From NCBI GenBank assembly GCA_041393015.1, contig JAWKKV010000002.1, positions 62,001 through 126,000 on the forward strand: a DNA stretch of 64,000 bases. The letters are read 5' to 3'. The notes below the pieces were generated by a model. It saw only the letters and a list, made by a program, of their open reading frames with translations. It was not told the origin of the DNA and did no database searches. This document shows, in pieces, positions 53,225-62,704 of this stretch. A program made the translations under genes and the position numbers. The first letter of the stretch is position 1, and each line of letters starts with the position of its first letter. The stretch comes from JAGQYH01 sp041393015. GTDB taxonomy: Bacteria > Bacteroidota > Bacteroidia > Chitinophagales > JADIYW01.

Positions 53225-54361
53225 ATGAAAAACTATTACCAATTACTGTTACTTGCCTGTTTTTTCGTTTTAATTTTTACAGCTTGTCAAAAGGACAATA
53301 TTTTTGAAGAGCAAGGACGGAAATGCGATATTTCTGAAATTTCAGAGGTTAGAATTAATGAAATTCAAGTCATTGGATCTCATAATAGTTACAGACAAAG
53401 AACCCATCAGCCCCTATTAAATGTTTTACAATTATTTACTTCTTTTTTACCGGAAGAGAATGATCCATTAAATGAATGGGAATACAATCATGTGCCATTA
53501 GAAGAGCAATTTGATGCTCATAATGTTAGAGCCGTAGAGTTGGATATTTACTACGATCCGGAAGGAGGCATATTCTTTAATAGAGCTGGTTTAGCATTAG
53601 TTGGAGAAAGTATTTCATCAGGAAATCAGGCTTACAAAGAACCCGGATTGAAAGTTTTGCATATTCCTGATGTAGATTATAGAACACATTATGTCTCATT
53701 TAAAGATGCTTTAAGAACAATATTGAACTGGTCTAACAGTAATCCCAATCATACTCCAATTTTTATAATGTTGGAGTTGAAGGAAACCAAAATTCCTTTA
53801 CCTGGATTTGCTCAAGTGAAAAATTTTACGGAGGTAGCAAAAGCATCTGTACCGATGGAAATTTTAGATGTTTTACCGGAAGAAAAGATATTTACACCAA
53901 AAGAAATGAGAGGAGACTTTAACACTCTCTATGAGGCATTACAGGCGAATGGCTGGCCAACAATAGATGAGGTAAAAGGTAAAATTCTTTTCTTTGGTTT
54001 AGGTCAAGATGAAATAGGTGAATTGATTTTTGGAACCAATAGCAACACCAATGATAACGATGACCACATCATTAAAATAATTGATAATCCAGAGACTAAT
54101 TTCTTAAAAATTGAAGAAGCTGTATCCATGGGTTTTATCATTCGAACTAGATCAGATTCAGGAACGAAAGAAGCTAGAAGTGGCGATGTAACTAGAAGAG
54201 ATAAGGCTGTTGAAAGCGGTGCGCAGTTGATTTATACCGATTATTACCAACCCGATGAACGCTTTGGAATTGATGATCGATGGACTGATTATCAGTTTCA
54301 GTGGCCAATAGATAATGGAAAAGCTCGTGTTAAAGCATCTAATTGCTACGTTTTAGAATAG
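53225..54361 (+). CDS. Ca2+-dependent phosphoinositide-specific phospholipase C-like lipoprotein
   Basis: This 378-residue lipoprotein (IFTAC, Cys21) has a PI-PLC TIM-barrel: catalytic H53 in VIGSHNSYRQR, the acidic pair in VRAVELDIYYDPEGG, LHIPDVDYRTHY and MLELKE. The late DSGTKEARSGDVTRRDKAVESGAQLIYTDYY block (given here as SGTKEARSGD and ESGAQLIYTDYY) completes the barrel. Its features fit the Ca2+-dependent PI-PLC-C1 family. It probably cleaves inositol or related phospholipids outside the cell, and lipid signalling of eukaryotes is not implied. Confidence 0.88.
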   Translation: MKNYYQLLLLACFFVLIFTACQKDNIFEEQGRKCDISEISEVRINEIQVIGSHNSYRQRTHQPLLNVLQLFTSFLPEENDPLNEWEYNHVPLEEQFDAHNVRAVELDIYYDPEGGIFFNRAGLALVGESISSGNQAYKEPGLKVLHIPDVDYRTHYVSFKDALRTILNWSNSNPNHTPIFIMLELKETKIPLPGFAQVKNFTEVAKASVPMEILDVLPEEKIFTPKEMRGDFNTLYEALQANGWPTIDEVKGKILFFGLGQDEIGELIFGTNSNTNDNDDHIIKIIDNPETNFLKIEEAVSMGFIIRTRSDSGTKEARSGDVTRRDKAVESGAQLIYTDYYQPDERFGIDDRWTDYQFQWPIDNGKARVKASNCYVLE

Positions 54362-54721
54362 CGTTTAGTTAAGGAAATTTTTTCTTTTATAGGGTAACAA
54401 TTTGTTGGCTCATGATATATTAAGATGTAACCAAAACATCTTTATCATGATTACTTTTTTTCTCATACTCATCATCACAGAAATTATATTTGGAGCAACT
54501 ATCAGAAATAATTTTTTTCAAAAGAAAAGTGATTGAAATTATCTGAGCAGTGCTCTATTTATTTGACTAGTTCAATCGTCTGATTAGACTCACCATAATT
54601 TGACTAGTTCAAGCGAATATAAGCGTCAGCTTACTTAAACAAAAGAAAACTACAAGTCTACTTTATAAAGCGGATGCTTTAGCCAAATTTCTTACAAGCG
54701 GACATTTGCGCCAATCTTCTT
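54362..54721. other. 360-bp gap with a possible tiny ORF and a 15-bp direct repeat
   Basis: A hairpin (AAGATGT 54422-54428, ACATCTT 54436-54442) lies just ahead of a 29-codon ORF (54447-54536). ATTTGACTAGTTCAA occurs at 54561-54575 and again at 54598-54612. Nothing else is evident. Confidence 0.45.
54447..54536 (+). CDS. Possible 29-residue membrane peptide
   Basis: An ATG frame encodes a hydrophobic segment (ITFFLILIITEIIFGA) followed by a polar, basic end (RNNFFQKKSD). Composition fits a small single-helix membrane peptide, with a hairpin immediately upstream. Short ORFs like this arise by chance in AT-rich DNA, so this is tentative. Confidence 0.25.
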   Translation: MITFFLILIITEIIFGATIRNNFFQKKSD

Positions 54722-56014
54722 TTACTTCTTAAACTCCTTAAAAGTCTTTTCAATAATTGCTACACAATCCATTAGTTGTTCTTCTGTAATCACTAATGGT
54801 GGTGCCAATCGAATGATATTGCCATGAGTAGGTTTTGCCAACAGGCCATTGTCTCTTAAAGCCAAGCATAAATTCCAAGCTGTTTTGCTTTCAGGTGAAT
54901 CATCAATAACAATGGCGTTTAGAAGTCCTTTTCCTCTTACTAAAGTCACCATTGGTAAATTTAAATTTCTAATCGCTTCTCTAAAAATCTGACCTAATCG
55001 CTCGGCATTTTCTGCTAATTTTTCATCTTTTACCACTTCTAAAGCTGCAATGGCTACTGCACAAGCTAAAGGGTTTCCTCCATAAGTAGAACCATGCTCT
55101 CCCGGCTTAATACAAAGCATAATGTCATCGTCGGCTAAAACTGCACTTACTGGAAAAACACCACCGGAAACGGCTTTCCCTAAAATTAAAATATCAGGTT
55201 TTACTTCATATTTATTCTGACAAGAATACTCGCAATCACAGTTGCCGCAATGCGCCAATAACTTTCCGGTTCTAGCAATTCCCGTTTGTATTTCATCTCC
55301 AATATAAAGCACATTGTGTGCCTCACATAAAGCTTTGCATTTAACTAAATAGTCTTCATCTGGAACAAAAATTCCTGCCTCGCCTTGTATGGGTTCCACT
55401 AAGAATCCTACTATATTTTTATTTGATTCTAATAATTTTTTTAATGCCTCTACGTCATTATAAGGCACAGAAATAAAACCTGGCGTGTAAGGACCGTATT
55501 CTCTTTTGGCTACTTCATCATCACTAAAAGAAACAATAGTAGTCGTTCTACCATGAAAGTTGTTTTCACAAACTACAATCACCGCCTCATTGGCAGCAAC
55601 ATTTCTTTTTTGATAAGCCCATTTTCTGCAAAGTTTCAAAGCCGTTTCCACCGCTTCTGCACCTGAATTCATCGGCAACAGTCGATCATAGTCGAAGTAC
55701 TCACAAGCATATTTTTGAAATTGGCCTAAAACATCATTATAAAACGCTCTACTGGTTAAAGTCAATTTTTGAGCTTGCTCATTTAAGGCTCCAATAATTT
55801 TCGGATGGCAATGTCCCTGATTTACAGCAGAATAAGCGGAAAGGAAGTCATAATATTTTTTACCTTCCGGATCCCAAACAAAAACGCCTTCGCCTTTGGA
55901 TAAAACTACCGGTAAAGGATGATAGTTATGAGCACCATATTCATTCTCTAATCGCATCGCTTCTTCAGAATTAATGTGATTAATCGCACTTTCTTTTTGA
56001 TCAGTTACATTCAT
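54722..56014 (-). CDS. rocD: Ornithine--oxo-acid aminotransferase
   Basis: This 430-residue class III PLP aminotransferase has YDFLSAYSAVNQGHCHPKI and LPMNSGAEAVETALKL at the start, then FHGRTTTIVSFSDD, EPIQGEAGIFVPD, GDEIQTGIARTGK and the PLP lysine in ILGKAVSGGVFPVSA. These match ornithine aminotransferase, which makes glutamate-5-semialdehyde from ornithine. Between the Asp/Gln loop and the PLP Lys lies a four-Cys insertion (HCGNCDCEYSCQ, about 253-264) absent from well-known OATs. It is divergent from the M61 peptidase gene. Confidence 0.93.
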   Translation of the reverse strand: MNVTDQKESAINHINSEEAMRLENEYGAHNYHPLPVVLSKGEGVFVWDPEGKKYYDFLSAYSAVNQGHCHPKIIGALNEQAQKLTLTSRAFYNDVLGQFQKYACEYFDYDRLLPMNSGAEAVETALKLCRKWAYQKRNVAANEAVIVVCENNFHGRTTTIVSFSDDEVAKREYGPYTPGFISVPYNDVEALKKLLESNKNIVGFLVEPIQGEAGIFVPDEDYLVKCKALCEAHNVLYIGDEIQTGIARTGKLLAHCGNCDCEYSCQNKYEVKPDILILGKAVSGGVFPVSAVLADDDIMLCIKPGEHGSTYGGNPLACAVAIAALEVVKDEKLAENAERLGQIFREAIRNLNLPMVTLVRGKGLLNAIVIDDSPESKTAWNLCLALRDNGLLAKPTHGNIIRLAPPLVITEEQLMDCVAIIEKTFKEFKK

Positions 56015-56018
56015 ATTG

Positions 56019-56049
56019 CAAATATACCTTGGTTAAAGAGATTTTCGAA
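56019..56049 (-). promoter_or_regulatory. Promoter of rocD
   Basis: On the minus strand TATATTTG (56026-56019) fits the -7 consensus, with TTCG (56049-56046, one mismatch to TTTG) 19 nt upstream. The -7 box ends 4 bp before the ATG at 56014, so a near-leaderless transcript is expected. Confidence 0.55.
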
Positions 56050-56098
56050 ATAATATAAAGGCATTATGACTAACAACTTCAATTACTATTGAATAATT

Positions 56099-56106
56099 TA
56101 TCTTTG
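56099..56106 (+). promoter_or_regulatory. Candidate -7 box for the M61 peptidase gene
   Basis: TATCTTTG matches TAnnTTTG and ends 23 bp before the ATG at 56130. No clear -33 TTTG is seen. Confidence 0.4.
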
Positions 56107-56129
56107 TGGCAAACACAATTAAAATAAAT

Positions 56130-57854
56130 ATGACCATTCAATTCAACGTTTCTTTTCCCGATCCGCACACACACTACACTTATGTGAAAATGATAATTGA
56201 TAAAATTGATCAGAATTCCATTAAAGTAGGAATGCCGGTTTGGACACCAGGTTCTTATCTTTTAAGAGAATATGCACAACACGTTGATCAGTTTGAAGCT
56301 TTGGATGAAAATAATGGAGTCTTAAAGTTTGATAAAGTCAAAAAGAATATTTGGGAGATTAATACTGTTGGGAAGACTAAAGCAATTATCAATTATAGAT
56401 TTTATGCTTTTGAAGCAACAGTAAGAACTAATTTTGTAGATGTTGAACATGCTGCCTTAAATGGAGCGGCTACCTTTCTTTATTTGGAAGAACATTTAGA
56501 TTTACCCATTACTGTAAAGGTTGAACCGTATAAAGAGTGGAAAAAAATTGCCACTTCTTTAAAGCAAATTGAAGGGGATGAATGGTCAAGATATGCTGAA
56601 AATTACGATGAATTAGTAGATAGTCCAATTGAAGTAGGCAATTTTGAATCCTTTGATTTTGAAGCTGGAGGTATTCCTCATCAAGTTGCTATTTTCGGAA
56701 CCAATAATGGCAACAATCAGACATTTGTAAAAGACTTAGAAAAAGTATGTAATGTAGCTACTGATATTATGGGGCATCATCCATGTAAAGATTTTCTATT
56801 TATTATTCATAATACAGAAAGTAGATACAACGGATTGGAGCATAGTAATTCAACGGTTTGTCAAGTGCCACGTTGGGATTACTTTCCATACGATAAATAT
56901 TGCCGAACAATGGGATTGATGTCTCATGAGTATTTTCATTTATGGAATGTAAAAAGAATTAGACCGGAAGTGTTAGGTCCATTCGATTATAATAATGAAA
57001 ATTATACCAAACAATTATGGGTTGTAGAAGGAGTGACCAGTTATTACGATGATTACATTCTTTTTAAAAGTGAGATTTTCTCTAAAAAACAATATTTAGA
57101 AACATTAGCAAAAGGCTTGAATTCGGTTGTAAATAATGCCGGGGATGATGTTCAATCCTTAACTGAAGCTAGTTACGATGCTTGGATTAAATACTATCGT
57201 CAAAATGAAAATTCCATCAATAATTTAGTCTCTTATTATGTAAAAGGTGCTATGGCATCCTTGGTGTTGAACTTCATTATCATGCATGAAACCGATGGAA
57301 AAAGAAGTTTAACGGATGTAATGCGAAAGCTTTTTAGCGATTATGAAAGTAATCCCAATAAAGGATTTTCTGAATCTGATTTTTTAGATACTATTAATGC
57401 ATTTGCAGGCATAAAACTAGACGAGTTTTTCCAAAAGCATATCTACGGAAAGGAGCCAATTGATTATGAAAAATATTTTGGCTACGTTGGTTTGGCGCTA
57501 AAAGATAAAGATAAGGACAGTGATAAAACAGAACTTGGAATTTTAGCGAATTGGGAAGAAGAAAAATTGATTATTAAAAAACTCGATAAGAATTATGGAG
57601 GCTATTTAGGTGGTTTAAATGTAAATGATGAGATTGTAGCTATTGATGATTACAGAGTGTTTAAAGATTATGAAAAGATCTTAGAACAGAAGAAAGCTGG
57701 AAGTTTTATAAAAGTATTGGTGAGTAGAGGTGGTTTAATAAAAACATTTGATGTGCCAATAACTCAAAGTAGAAAGATTAATTATGAAATTATTGAGCGA
57801 GAAAGACCAGGTGAAAAGGCCGAAAAATTGAGAGATATTTGGTTAGGAAAATAG
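56130..57854 (+). CDS. M61 family (glycyl aminopeptidase-like) peptidase with PDZ domain
   Basis: This 574-residue protein starts at ATG 56130 (MTIQFNVSFPDPHTHYTYV). A GTG 24 bp earlier falls in the promoter. An N-terminal beta domain (about 1-170) precedes the M61 catalytic domain with GLEHSNST, H266-E267-xx-H270 (SHEYFHLWN) and a downstream WVVEGVTSYY carrying the third zinc-ligand Glu. A PDZ domain (about 455-550, GYLGGLNVNDEIVAID) ends the protein. No signal peptide is seen, so it is probably cytosolic. It removes N-terminal Gly/Ala residues in characterised relatives. Confidence 0.92.
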   Translation: MTIQFNVSFPDPHTHYTYVKMIIDKIDQNSIKVGMPVWTPGSYLLREYAQHVDQFEALDENNGVLKFDKVKKNIWEINTVGKTKAIINYRFYAFEATVRTNFVDVEHAALNGAATFLYLEEHLDLPITVKVEPYKEWKKIATSLKQIEGDEWSRYAENYDELVDSPIEVGNFESFDFEAGGIPHQVAIFGTNNGNNQTFVKDLEKVCNVATDIMGHHPCKDFLFIIHNTESRYNGLEHSNSTVCQVPRWDYFPYDKYCRTMGLMSHEYFHLWNVKRIRPEVLGPFDYNNENYTKQLWVVEGVTSYYDDYILFKSEIFSKKQYLETLAKGLNSVVNNAGDDVQSLTEASYDAWIKYYRQNENSINNLVSYYVKGAMASLVLNFIIMHETDGKRSLTDVMRKLFSDYESNPNKGFSESDFLDTINAFAGIKLDEFFQKHIYGKEPIDYEKYFGYVGLALKDKDKDSDKTELGILANWEEEKLIIKKLDKNYGGYLGGLNVNDEIVAIDDYRVFKDYEKILEQKKAGSFIKVLVSRGGLIKTFDVPITQSRKINYEIIERERPGEKAEKLRDIWLGK

Positions 57855-58054
57855 TCGCAAAAAACAAAATAAGTTATACACTAAATGCCGAGTTAATCCA
57901 CATTGTTTGCCTGATTACGACTGATTAGTTGTCATAACAATTAATAATAACGTTTTTTATCAGGCAGGTTAAAAATCTGATAACATCAGACTTCTACATT
58001 CTCGCTTTCAATTTAGTATTTTCGCAGTCCATTTCAGAAAATAAATACATACAA

Positions 58055-59647
58055 ATGGCATACAATACACCTTCAGGGGTAGAAGTAACCGGTAAGTACA
58101 CACCAGAATTTGCAACAGTATTAACTACAGACGCACTAAACTTCTTAGTCGCATTACACGAAAAATTTAACGCTAAGCGCTTAGACTTACTTAAGGCAAG
58201 AGTTGAAAGACAAAAGTGGTTTGATGCAGGAAATTTTCCATCTTTCTTAGAGGAAACAAAGGATGTAAGAGAAGGAGATTGGGTAGCTGCACCTTTACCT
58301 GAGGCGCTATTAGATCGTAGAGTTGAGATTACTGGTCCAGTTGACCGTAAAATGGTAATTAATGCTTTAAACTCTGGTGCTAAAATGTACATGGCAGATT
58401 TTGAAGATGCTAATTCTCCAACTTGGTCAAACACCTTGAATGGACAAATTAATCTTACTGATGCCGTTAATAGGACGATTACTTTGGTGGATGAAGCAAG
58501 AGGTAAATCTTATCAGTTAAATGATGAAATTGCTACCTTATTGGTTAGACCAAGAGGTTTACATTTAGATGAAAAGCATATCTTAATTAACGGTGAAAGA
58601 ACTTCAGGTTCTTTAGTTGATTTTGGATTATACTTATATAGAAATGGTAAGAATGCAGTTGAAAAAGGATTTGGACCATTCTATTACTTACCAAAATTAG
58701 AGCACTATACAGAGGCAAGATGGTGGAACGAAGTAATTGTGTTTGCACAAGATTACATTGGAATGCCACAAAAAACGGTTAAAGCAACTGTTTTAATTGA
58801 AACAATAACTGCTTCTTTCCAAATAGATGAAATTATCTATGAATTAAGAGATCATATGGCGGGCTTGAACTGTGGACGTTGGGATTATATTTTCTCTTAC
58901 ATTAAAAAGTTTAAGAATCATAAAGGATTCTCTATTCCAGATCGTGGACAGATTACAATGACCACTCCATTTATGGCGGCTTATTCACTTTTAGTTATCC
59001 AAAGATGTCACAAGCGAAATGTAGCAGCAGTAGGAGGTATGTCTGCCAACATTCCTATTAAAGGAGATGATGAAGCCAACAAAGCAATTATTGCTAAGAT
59101 TGTGGAAGGTAAAACTCGTGAGGTGAAAAACGGACACGATGGAACATGGGTAGCGCACCCTGGATTGGTAAAAGTGGCGATGGATGTTTTTGATGAACAT
59201 ATGCCAACACCTAACCAAATCGACAGAAAAAGAGAAGATGTAAATGTTACTGAAGCCCAATTAGTTGAAATGCCTTCAGGATATATTACAGAAGAAGGTG
59301 TTAGAGAAAACATCAACGTTGGAATTCTTTATTTAGAATCTTGGTTATCTGGTAGAGGTGCTGCAGGTTTATACAACTTAATGGAAGATGCTGCAACGGC
59401 TGAAATTTCAAGAACTCAATTGTGGTTATGGATTCACTCTGATGCTAAATTGAACGATGGACGGAATATTGATTTAGCATTATACGAAACTTTAAAAGCG
59501 GAAGAAATTGTTAAGGCAAAAGCTTACGTTGGAGAGGAATATATTAAGACATCTAAATTTGATCAAGCGGTTGAATTGTTCGATGAATTTATCAAGGCAG
59601 ATGAATTTGACGAATTCCTTACTCTAAAAGCATACGAATTACTTTAA
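58055..59647 (+). CDS. aceB: Malate synthase A
   Basis: This 530-residue protein is typical of malate synthase A. It shows YMADFEDANSPTWSN, the catalytic Arg in LLVRPRGLHLDEKH, PKLEHYTEARWWNEV and LIETITASFQIDEI, then NCGRWDYIFSYIKKF and GMSANIPIKGD. It condenses glyoxylate and acetyl-CoA to malate. Isocitrate lyase follows 30 bp downstream, so the two form a glyoxylate-shunt operon for growth on acetate, fatty acids or lipids. Confidence 0.96.
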   Translation: MAYNTPSGVEVTGKYTPEFATVLTTDALNFLVALHEKFNAKRLDLLKARVERQKWFDAGNFPSFLEETKDVREGDWVAAPLPEALLDRRVEITGPVDRKMVINALNSGAKMYMADFEDANSPTWSNTLNGQINLTDAVNRTITLVDEARGKSYQLNDEIATLLVRPRGLHLDEKHILINGERTSGSLVDFGLYLYRNGKNAVEKGFGPFYYLPKLEHYTEARWWNEVIVFAQDYIGMPQKTVKATVLIETITASFQIDEIIYELRDHMAGLNCGRWDYIFSYIKKFKNHKGFSIPDRGQITMTTPFMAAYSLLVIQRCHKRNVAAVGGMSANIPIKGDDEANKAIIAKIVEGKTREVKNGHDGTWVAHPGLVKVAMDVFDEHMPTPNQIDRKREDVNVTEAQLVEMPSGYITEEGVRENINVGILYLESWLSGRGAAGLYNLMEDAATAEISRTQLWLWIHSDAKLNDGRNIDLALYETLKAEEIVKAKAYVGEEYIKTSKFDQAVELFDEFIKADEFDEFLTLKAYELL

Positions 59648-59677
59648 ACATTAATTATAGATACTTTAAATTAAATT

Positions 59678-61264
59678 ATGAAAAATTCATCACAAACAAA
59701 TTATACTTCTGCTTTAGAAGCAGTGCAAAAACTAAAGGCGAAGTATGGAAATACTTGGGACGCAATTAGTCCTGAGGATGCGGCTCGCATGGTTACTCAA
59801 AACCGTTTTAGAACAGGTCTTGATATTGCTAGATATACTGCTGCTATTATGCGTAAAGATATGGCCGAGTATGATGCTGATTCATCAAAATATACCCAAT
59901 CATTAGGTTGCTGGCATGGCTTCGTGGCGCAACAAAAAATGATTGCAGTTAAAAAACACCACAAAACAACAGATAAAAAATACCTTTACCTTTCAGGTTG
60001 GATGGTTGCTGCATTACGTTCTGAATTTGGTCCATTACCTGATCAATCAATGCATGAAAAAACTGCAGTTCCTGCATTAATTGAAGAAATTTACCAATTT
60101 TTAAAGCAAGCAGATGCAACTGAGTTAAACGATTTATTCAGAAGAAAAGCAGCTGGAGAAGATGTTCAAGCTCAAATAGATAACTTTGAAACGCATGTAG
60201 TTCCAATTATTGCTGATATCGATGCTGGTTTTGGTAATCCTGAAGCAACTTACTTATTAGGTAAGAAAATGATTGAAGCAGGTGCTTGTGCTCTTCAAAT
60301 TGAAAATCAAGTTTCTGACGTGAAGCAATGTGGTCACCAAGATGGTAAAGTAACTGTACCTCACGAAGAATTCCACGCTAAAATCAATGCATTACGTTAT
60401 GCATTCTTAGAGTTAGGTGTTGATGATGGTATCATCGTTGCACGTACGGATTCAGAAGGTGCTGGTTTAACACAAACTATTCCTGTTTCTAAAGAAAAAG
60501 GCGACTTAGCTTCTCAGTATATCAATTTCTTAAAAACAGAAGAAGTGGATATTTCAGAAGTGAATGATGATGAAGTATTAATTAAAAAAGATGGTAAACT
60601 TCACCGACCTGCTCGTTTAGCTAGTGGTTTGTACGAATTTGCTGCTGGAACTAACATAGATAGAGTAGTATTAGATTGTGTATCTAGCTTAAAAGCTGGT
60701 GCTGATTTAATTTGGATTGAAACTCCAACTCCTCACGTAGGTCAAATTGCTGCAATGGTAAACAGAGTGAAAGAGCAAGTTCCTAATGCAAAATTAGTTT
60801 ATAACAACTCTCCTTCATTTAACTGGACAATCAATTTCCGTCAGCAAGCATATGATGCTATGGAAGCTGAAGGTAAAGATATGTCTGCTTATGTTAGAGC
60901 GGATTTAATGGACGTTAAATATGATGGTACGGAATTATCTGATAAAGCAGATGAAATGATTCGTACTTTCCAAGCCGATGCATCTCGTGAAGCTGGTGTT
61001 TTCCATCATTTGATTACATTACCAACTTATCATACTACAGCATTACATATGAACGACTTATCTGAAGGTTACTTCGGTGATAAAGGTATGTTGGCTTATG
61101 TTCGTGGCGTTCAACGTCAAGAATTACGTAAAGGCGTATCTTGTGTTAAGCACCAAAGAATGGCTGGTTCTGATTTAGGTGATGATCACAAAGAATTCTT
61201 TGCTGGTGATCTTGCACTTAAAGCGGGTGGAGCAAAAAATACAGCTAACCAATTTGAAGTTTAA
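59678..61264 (+). CDS. aceA: Isocitrate lyase
   Basis: This 528-residue protein belongs to the longer isocitrate lyase subfamily (about 530 residues, as in Pseudomonas). Metal and substrate segments PIIADIDAGFGNPEATY and LQIENQVSD precede the catalytic KQCGHQDGKVTVPHEEF. The K-Q-C-G-H variant of the usual KKCGH is normal for this subfamily. IVARTDSEGA and NNSPSFNWT complete the site. It splits isocitrate to glyoxylate and succinate. The gene uses many strongly preferred codons, suggesting high expression. Confidence 0.96.
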   Translation: MKNSSQTNYTSALEAVQKLKAKYGNTWDAISPEDAARMVTQNRFRTGLDIARYTAAIMRKDMAEYDADSSKYTQSLGCWHGFVAQQKMIAVKKHHKTTDKKYLYLSGWMVAALRSEFGPLPDQSMHEKTAVPALIEEIYQFLKQADATELNDLFRRKAAGEDVQAQIDNFETHVVPIIADIDAGFGNPEATYLLGKKMIEAGACALQIENQVSDVKQCGHQDGKVTVPHEEFHAKINALRYAFLELGVDDGIIVARTDSEGAGLTQTIPVSKEKGDLASQYINFLKTEEVDISEVNDDEVLIKKDGKLHRPARLASGLYEFAAGTNIDRVVLDCVSSLKAGADLIWIETPTPHVGQIAAMVNRVKEQVPNAKLVYNNSPSFNWTINFRQQAYDAMEAEGKDMSAYVRADLMDVKYDGTELSDKADEMIRTFQADASREAGVFHHLITLPTYHTTALHMNDLSEGYFGDKGMLAYVRGVQRQELRKGVSCVKHQRMAGSDLGDDHKEFFAGDLALKAGGAKNTANQFEV

Positions 61265-61287
61265 GAATAAACTTCTATAAATTATAG

Positions 61288-61324
61288 AAAGCCTGTTTCG
61301 AGTAATCGTTACAGGCTTTTTTTA
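61288..61324 (+). terminator. Rho-independent terminator of aceBA
   Basis: A perfect 9-bp stem (AAAGCCTGT 61288-61296 with ACAGGCTTT 61311-61319) with a 14-nt loop leads into a T run, 23 bp after the aceA stop. Confidence 0.9.
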
Positions 61325-61442
61325 TGTAGGTATTTTGCGTAAGTAACATCGTTAATTTTGTTATAAATGTTAAAAACTAAAGCGGAAGTAGATTAGATAA
61401 TATACATTTAAGGTATTATTCAATCATTTAAACCCACTCATT

Positions 61443-61511
61443 ATGCCATTAGATTATATTATCGACGACCCCGAATGCGAAGAAGCAATTGCTGATGTTT
61501 ACGGGTCCTAA
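61443..61511 (+). CDS. Possible 22-residue acidic peptide
   Basis: ATG frame MPLDYIIDDPECEEAIADVYGS, with seven acidic residues and one Cys, ends 26 bp before a strong terminator-like stem. No ribosome-binding site or clear promoter is seen. It may be a chance ORF or a small peptide gene. Confidence 0.25.
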   Translation: MPLDYIIDDPECEEAIADVYGS

Positions 61512-61536
61512 TTTTTTTATATTCAAACTTACTTAA

Positions 61537-61584
61537 TTAAAAAAGCCAAGCAATATTAGTTGAACTAGTATTGCTTGTTTTAAT
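61537..61584 (-). terminator. Bidirectional terminator with a 13-15 bp stem
   Basis: Arms 61547-61561 and 61563-61577 are complementary with one G-U pair. On the minus strand the stem overlaps the end of the leftward gene and is followed by T (complement of A 61539-61544). On the plus strand it is followed by TTTTAATTTT. It can serve both directions. Confidence 0.8.
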
Positions 61585-62680
61585 TTTGGGTAGTCTCAGT
61601 ATCCTTTTCTGGATTTTTACCCCAATAGGTTGTTGTTGGAATCATCACTGCCTTTTTATGATCTTCTGATATGGTATTTAAAATATTAGGTCTTCTTATG
61701 CCTGGCAAAATTTTTATATCATAGATCTCTTCAACAGATTCATAATATCGTATCAGACCTACATTTTGACCGGTTTTTAAATTGATCACCACAACTCCTG
61801 AATAAGTAGCCTTATCCGCAATTGGCAATTGACTAAAAGCAACACCTTCTTTTTTTCTAATTTTTGATAAGCCAATAAAGGCATAATCTCCTATAAAATC
61901 TAAACCTCTCACAAAACCATCTATTTTAGCAATTACAGTATAATTTGAAGTAATTGGATCCACTTCAACAAATTCGCCGGTCGCAGACAGTAGCAAGTAT
62001 GTCTTGTTTCTATAGATTCTTGGAGAATGCGGCATTGGAAGTTTATTCGCAACAATTTCATTCGACTCAACATCCATCAATACACCGGTTTGGGTGATAT
62101 CCGCTTTCCAACTTCTTGGTGTATTGCCTTGATTGAAGGCGGATGCATATTTGGGTTGTCCATTTAACATCGCCATTCCGTTTAAATGACATCTGTCTTC
62201 TGAGGCTAAACCAGTGATAAAAGGTGGTTGCCAAATAGGAGTGAAGTTATAGTGCTCATCTATTTTAATCAAACAAGAGAAATAAGTGTTCACACCATAA
62301 ATGCCATCATTCCCAAACTCTAAATCATGAATATCTAGAAAACCAGTATGGTATGTTGCTCTTGGTACAAATAAGGCATCATAAATATTGGGTTTGTTAG
62401 GGTAAAATTGAGCGAGTTGCGGAGAGTTGGCCAATAAGATCACTTCATCTAAACAAGCCACCGCCATTTTGCCTTTTTTGTAAGCAATGCCCATTGCTTT
62501 TTTAAATGTTCTTGGCAATTGAACCAATTTTTCCGGTCCATTGGGACTTACAAAAACAATTTTTCCAGCTTGATAAGTGCTAATGGTAATGGTGCAGCCT
62601 AATTCATTTAATAGTTTAGGAATTTCCGGACTGTAAGTACAAGCAAATGCAGGATATTTTGTCGGCGACTCGTTCATCAT
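61580..62680 (-). CDS. TIGR03032-type conserved protein (beta-propeller-like)
   Basis: This 366-residue protein has the recurrent pattern of the TIGR03032 family: FACTYSPEIPKLLNELGCTITISTYQ at the N-terminus (shown here as LLNELGCTITISTYQAGK), HTGFLDIHDLEFGNDGIYGVNT (as DIHDLEFGNDG), EDRCHLNGMAM and PHSPRIY. The repeated GDYAFIGLSK- and NKTYLLLSAT-like strands imply a propeller fold. No signal peptide. Function of the family is unknown. It lies 24 bp downstream of the T9SS cargo gene on the same strand. Confidence 0.85.
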   Translation of the reverse strand: MMNESPTKYPAFACTYSPEIPKLLNELGCTITISTYQAGKIVFVSPNGPEKLVQLPRTFKKAMGIAYKKGKMAVACLDEVILLANSPQLAQFYPNKPNIYDALFVPRATYHTGFLDIHDLEFGNDGIYGVNTYFSCLIKIDEHYNFTPIWQPPFITGLASEDRCHLNGMAMLNGQPKYASAFNQGNTPRSWKADITQTGVLMDVESNEIVANKLPMPHSPRIYRNKTYLLLSATGEFVEVDPITSNYTVIAKIDGFVRGLDFIGDYAFIGLSKIRKKEGVAFSQLPIADKATYSGVVVINLKTGQNVGLIRYYESVEEIYDIKILPGIRRPNILNTISEDHKKAVMIPTTTYWGKNPEKDTETTQN

Positions 62681-62704
62681 CTTAATATAGGAATTAGTTT
62701 AAAA

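Larger units (their letters stand above)
61265..61579. other. 315-bp gap with terminators and a possible tiny ORF
   Basis: It holds the aceBA terminator (61288-61324), a 22-codon ORF (61443-61511) and a long-stem terminator (61537-61584) serving the leftward gene. The remainder is AT-rich with no visible signal. Confidence 0.6.

Noticed and set aside
59678..61264. Loss of an active-site lysine in isocitrate lyase (KQCGH instead of KKCGH)
   Set aside because: The KQCGH form is standard in the ~530-residue isocitrate lyase subfamily, so this is not a defect.
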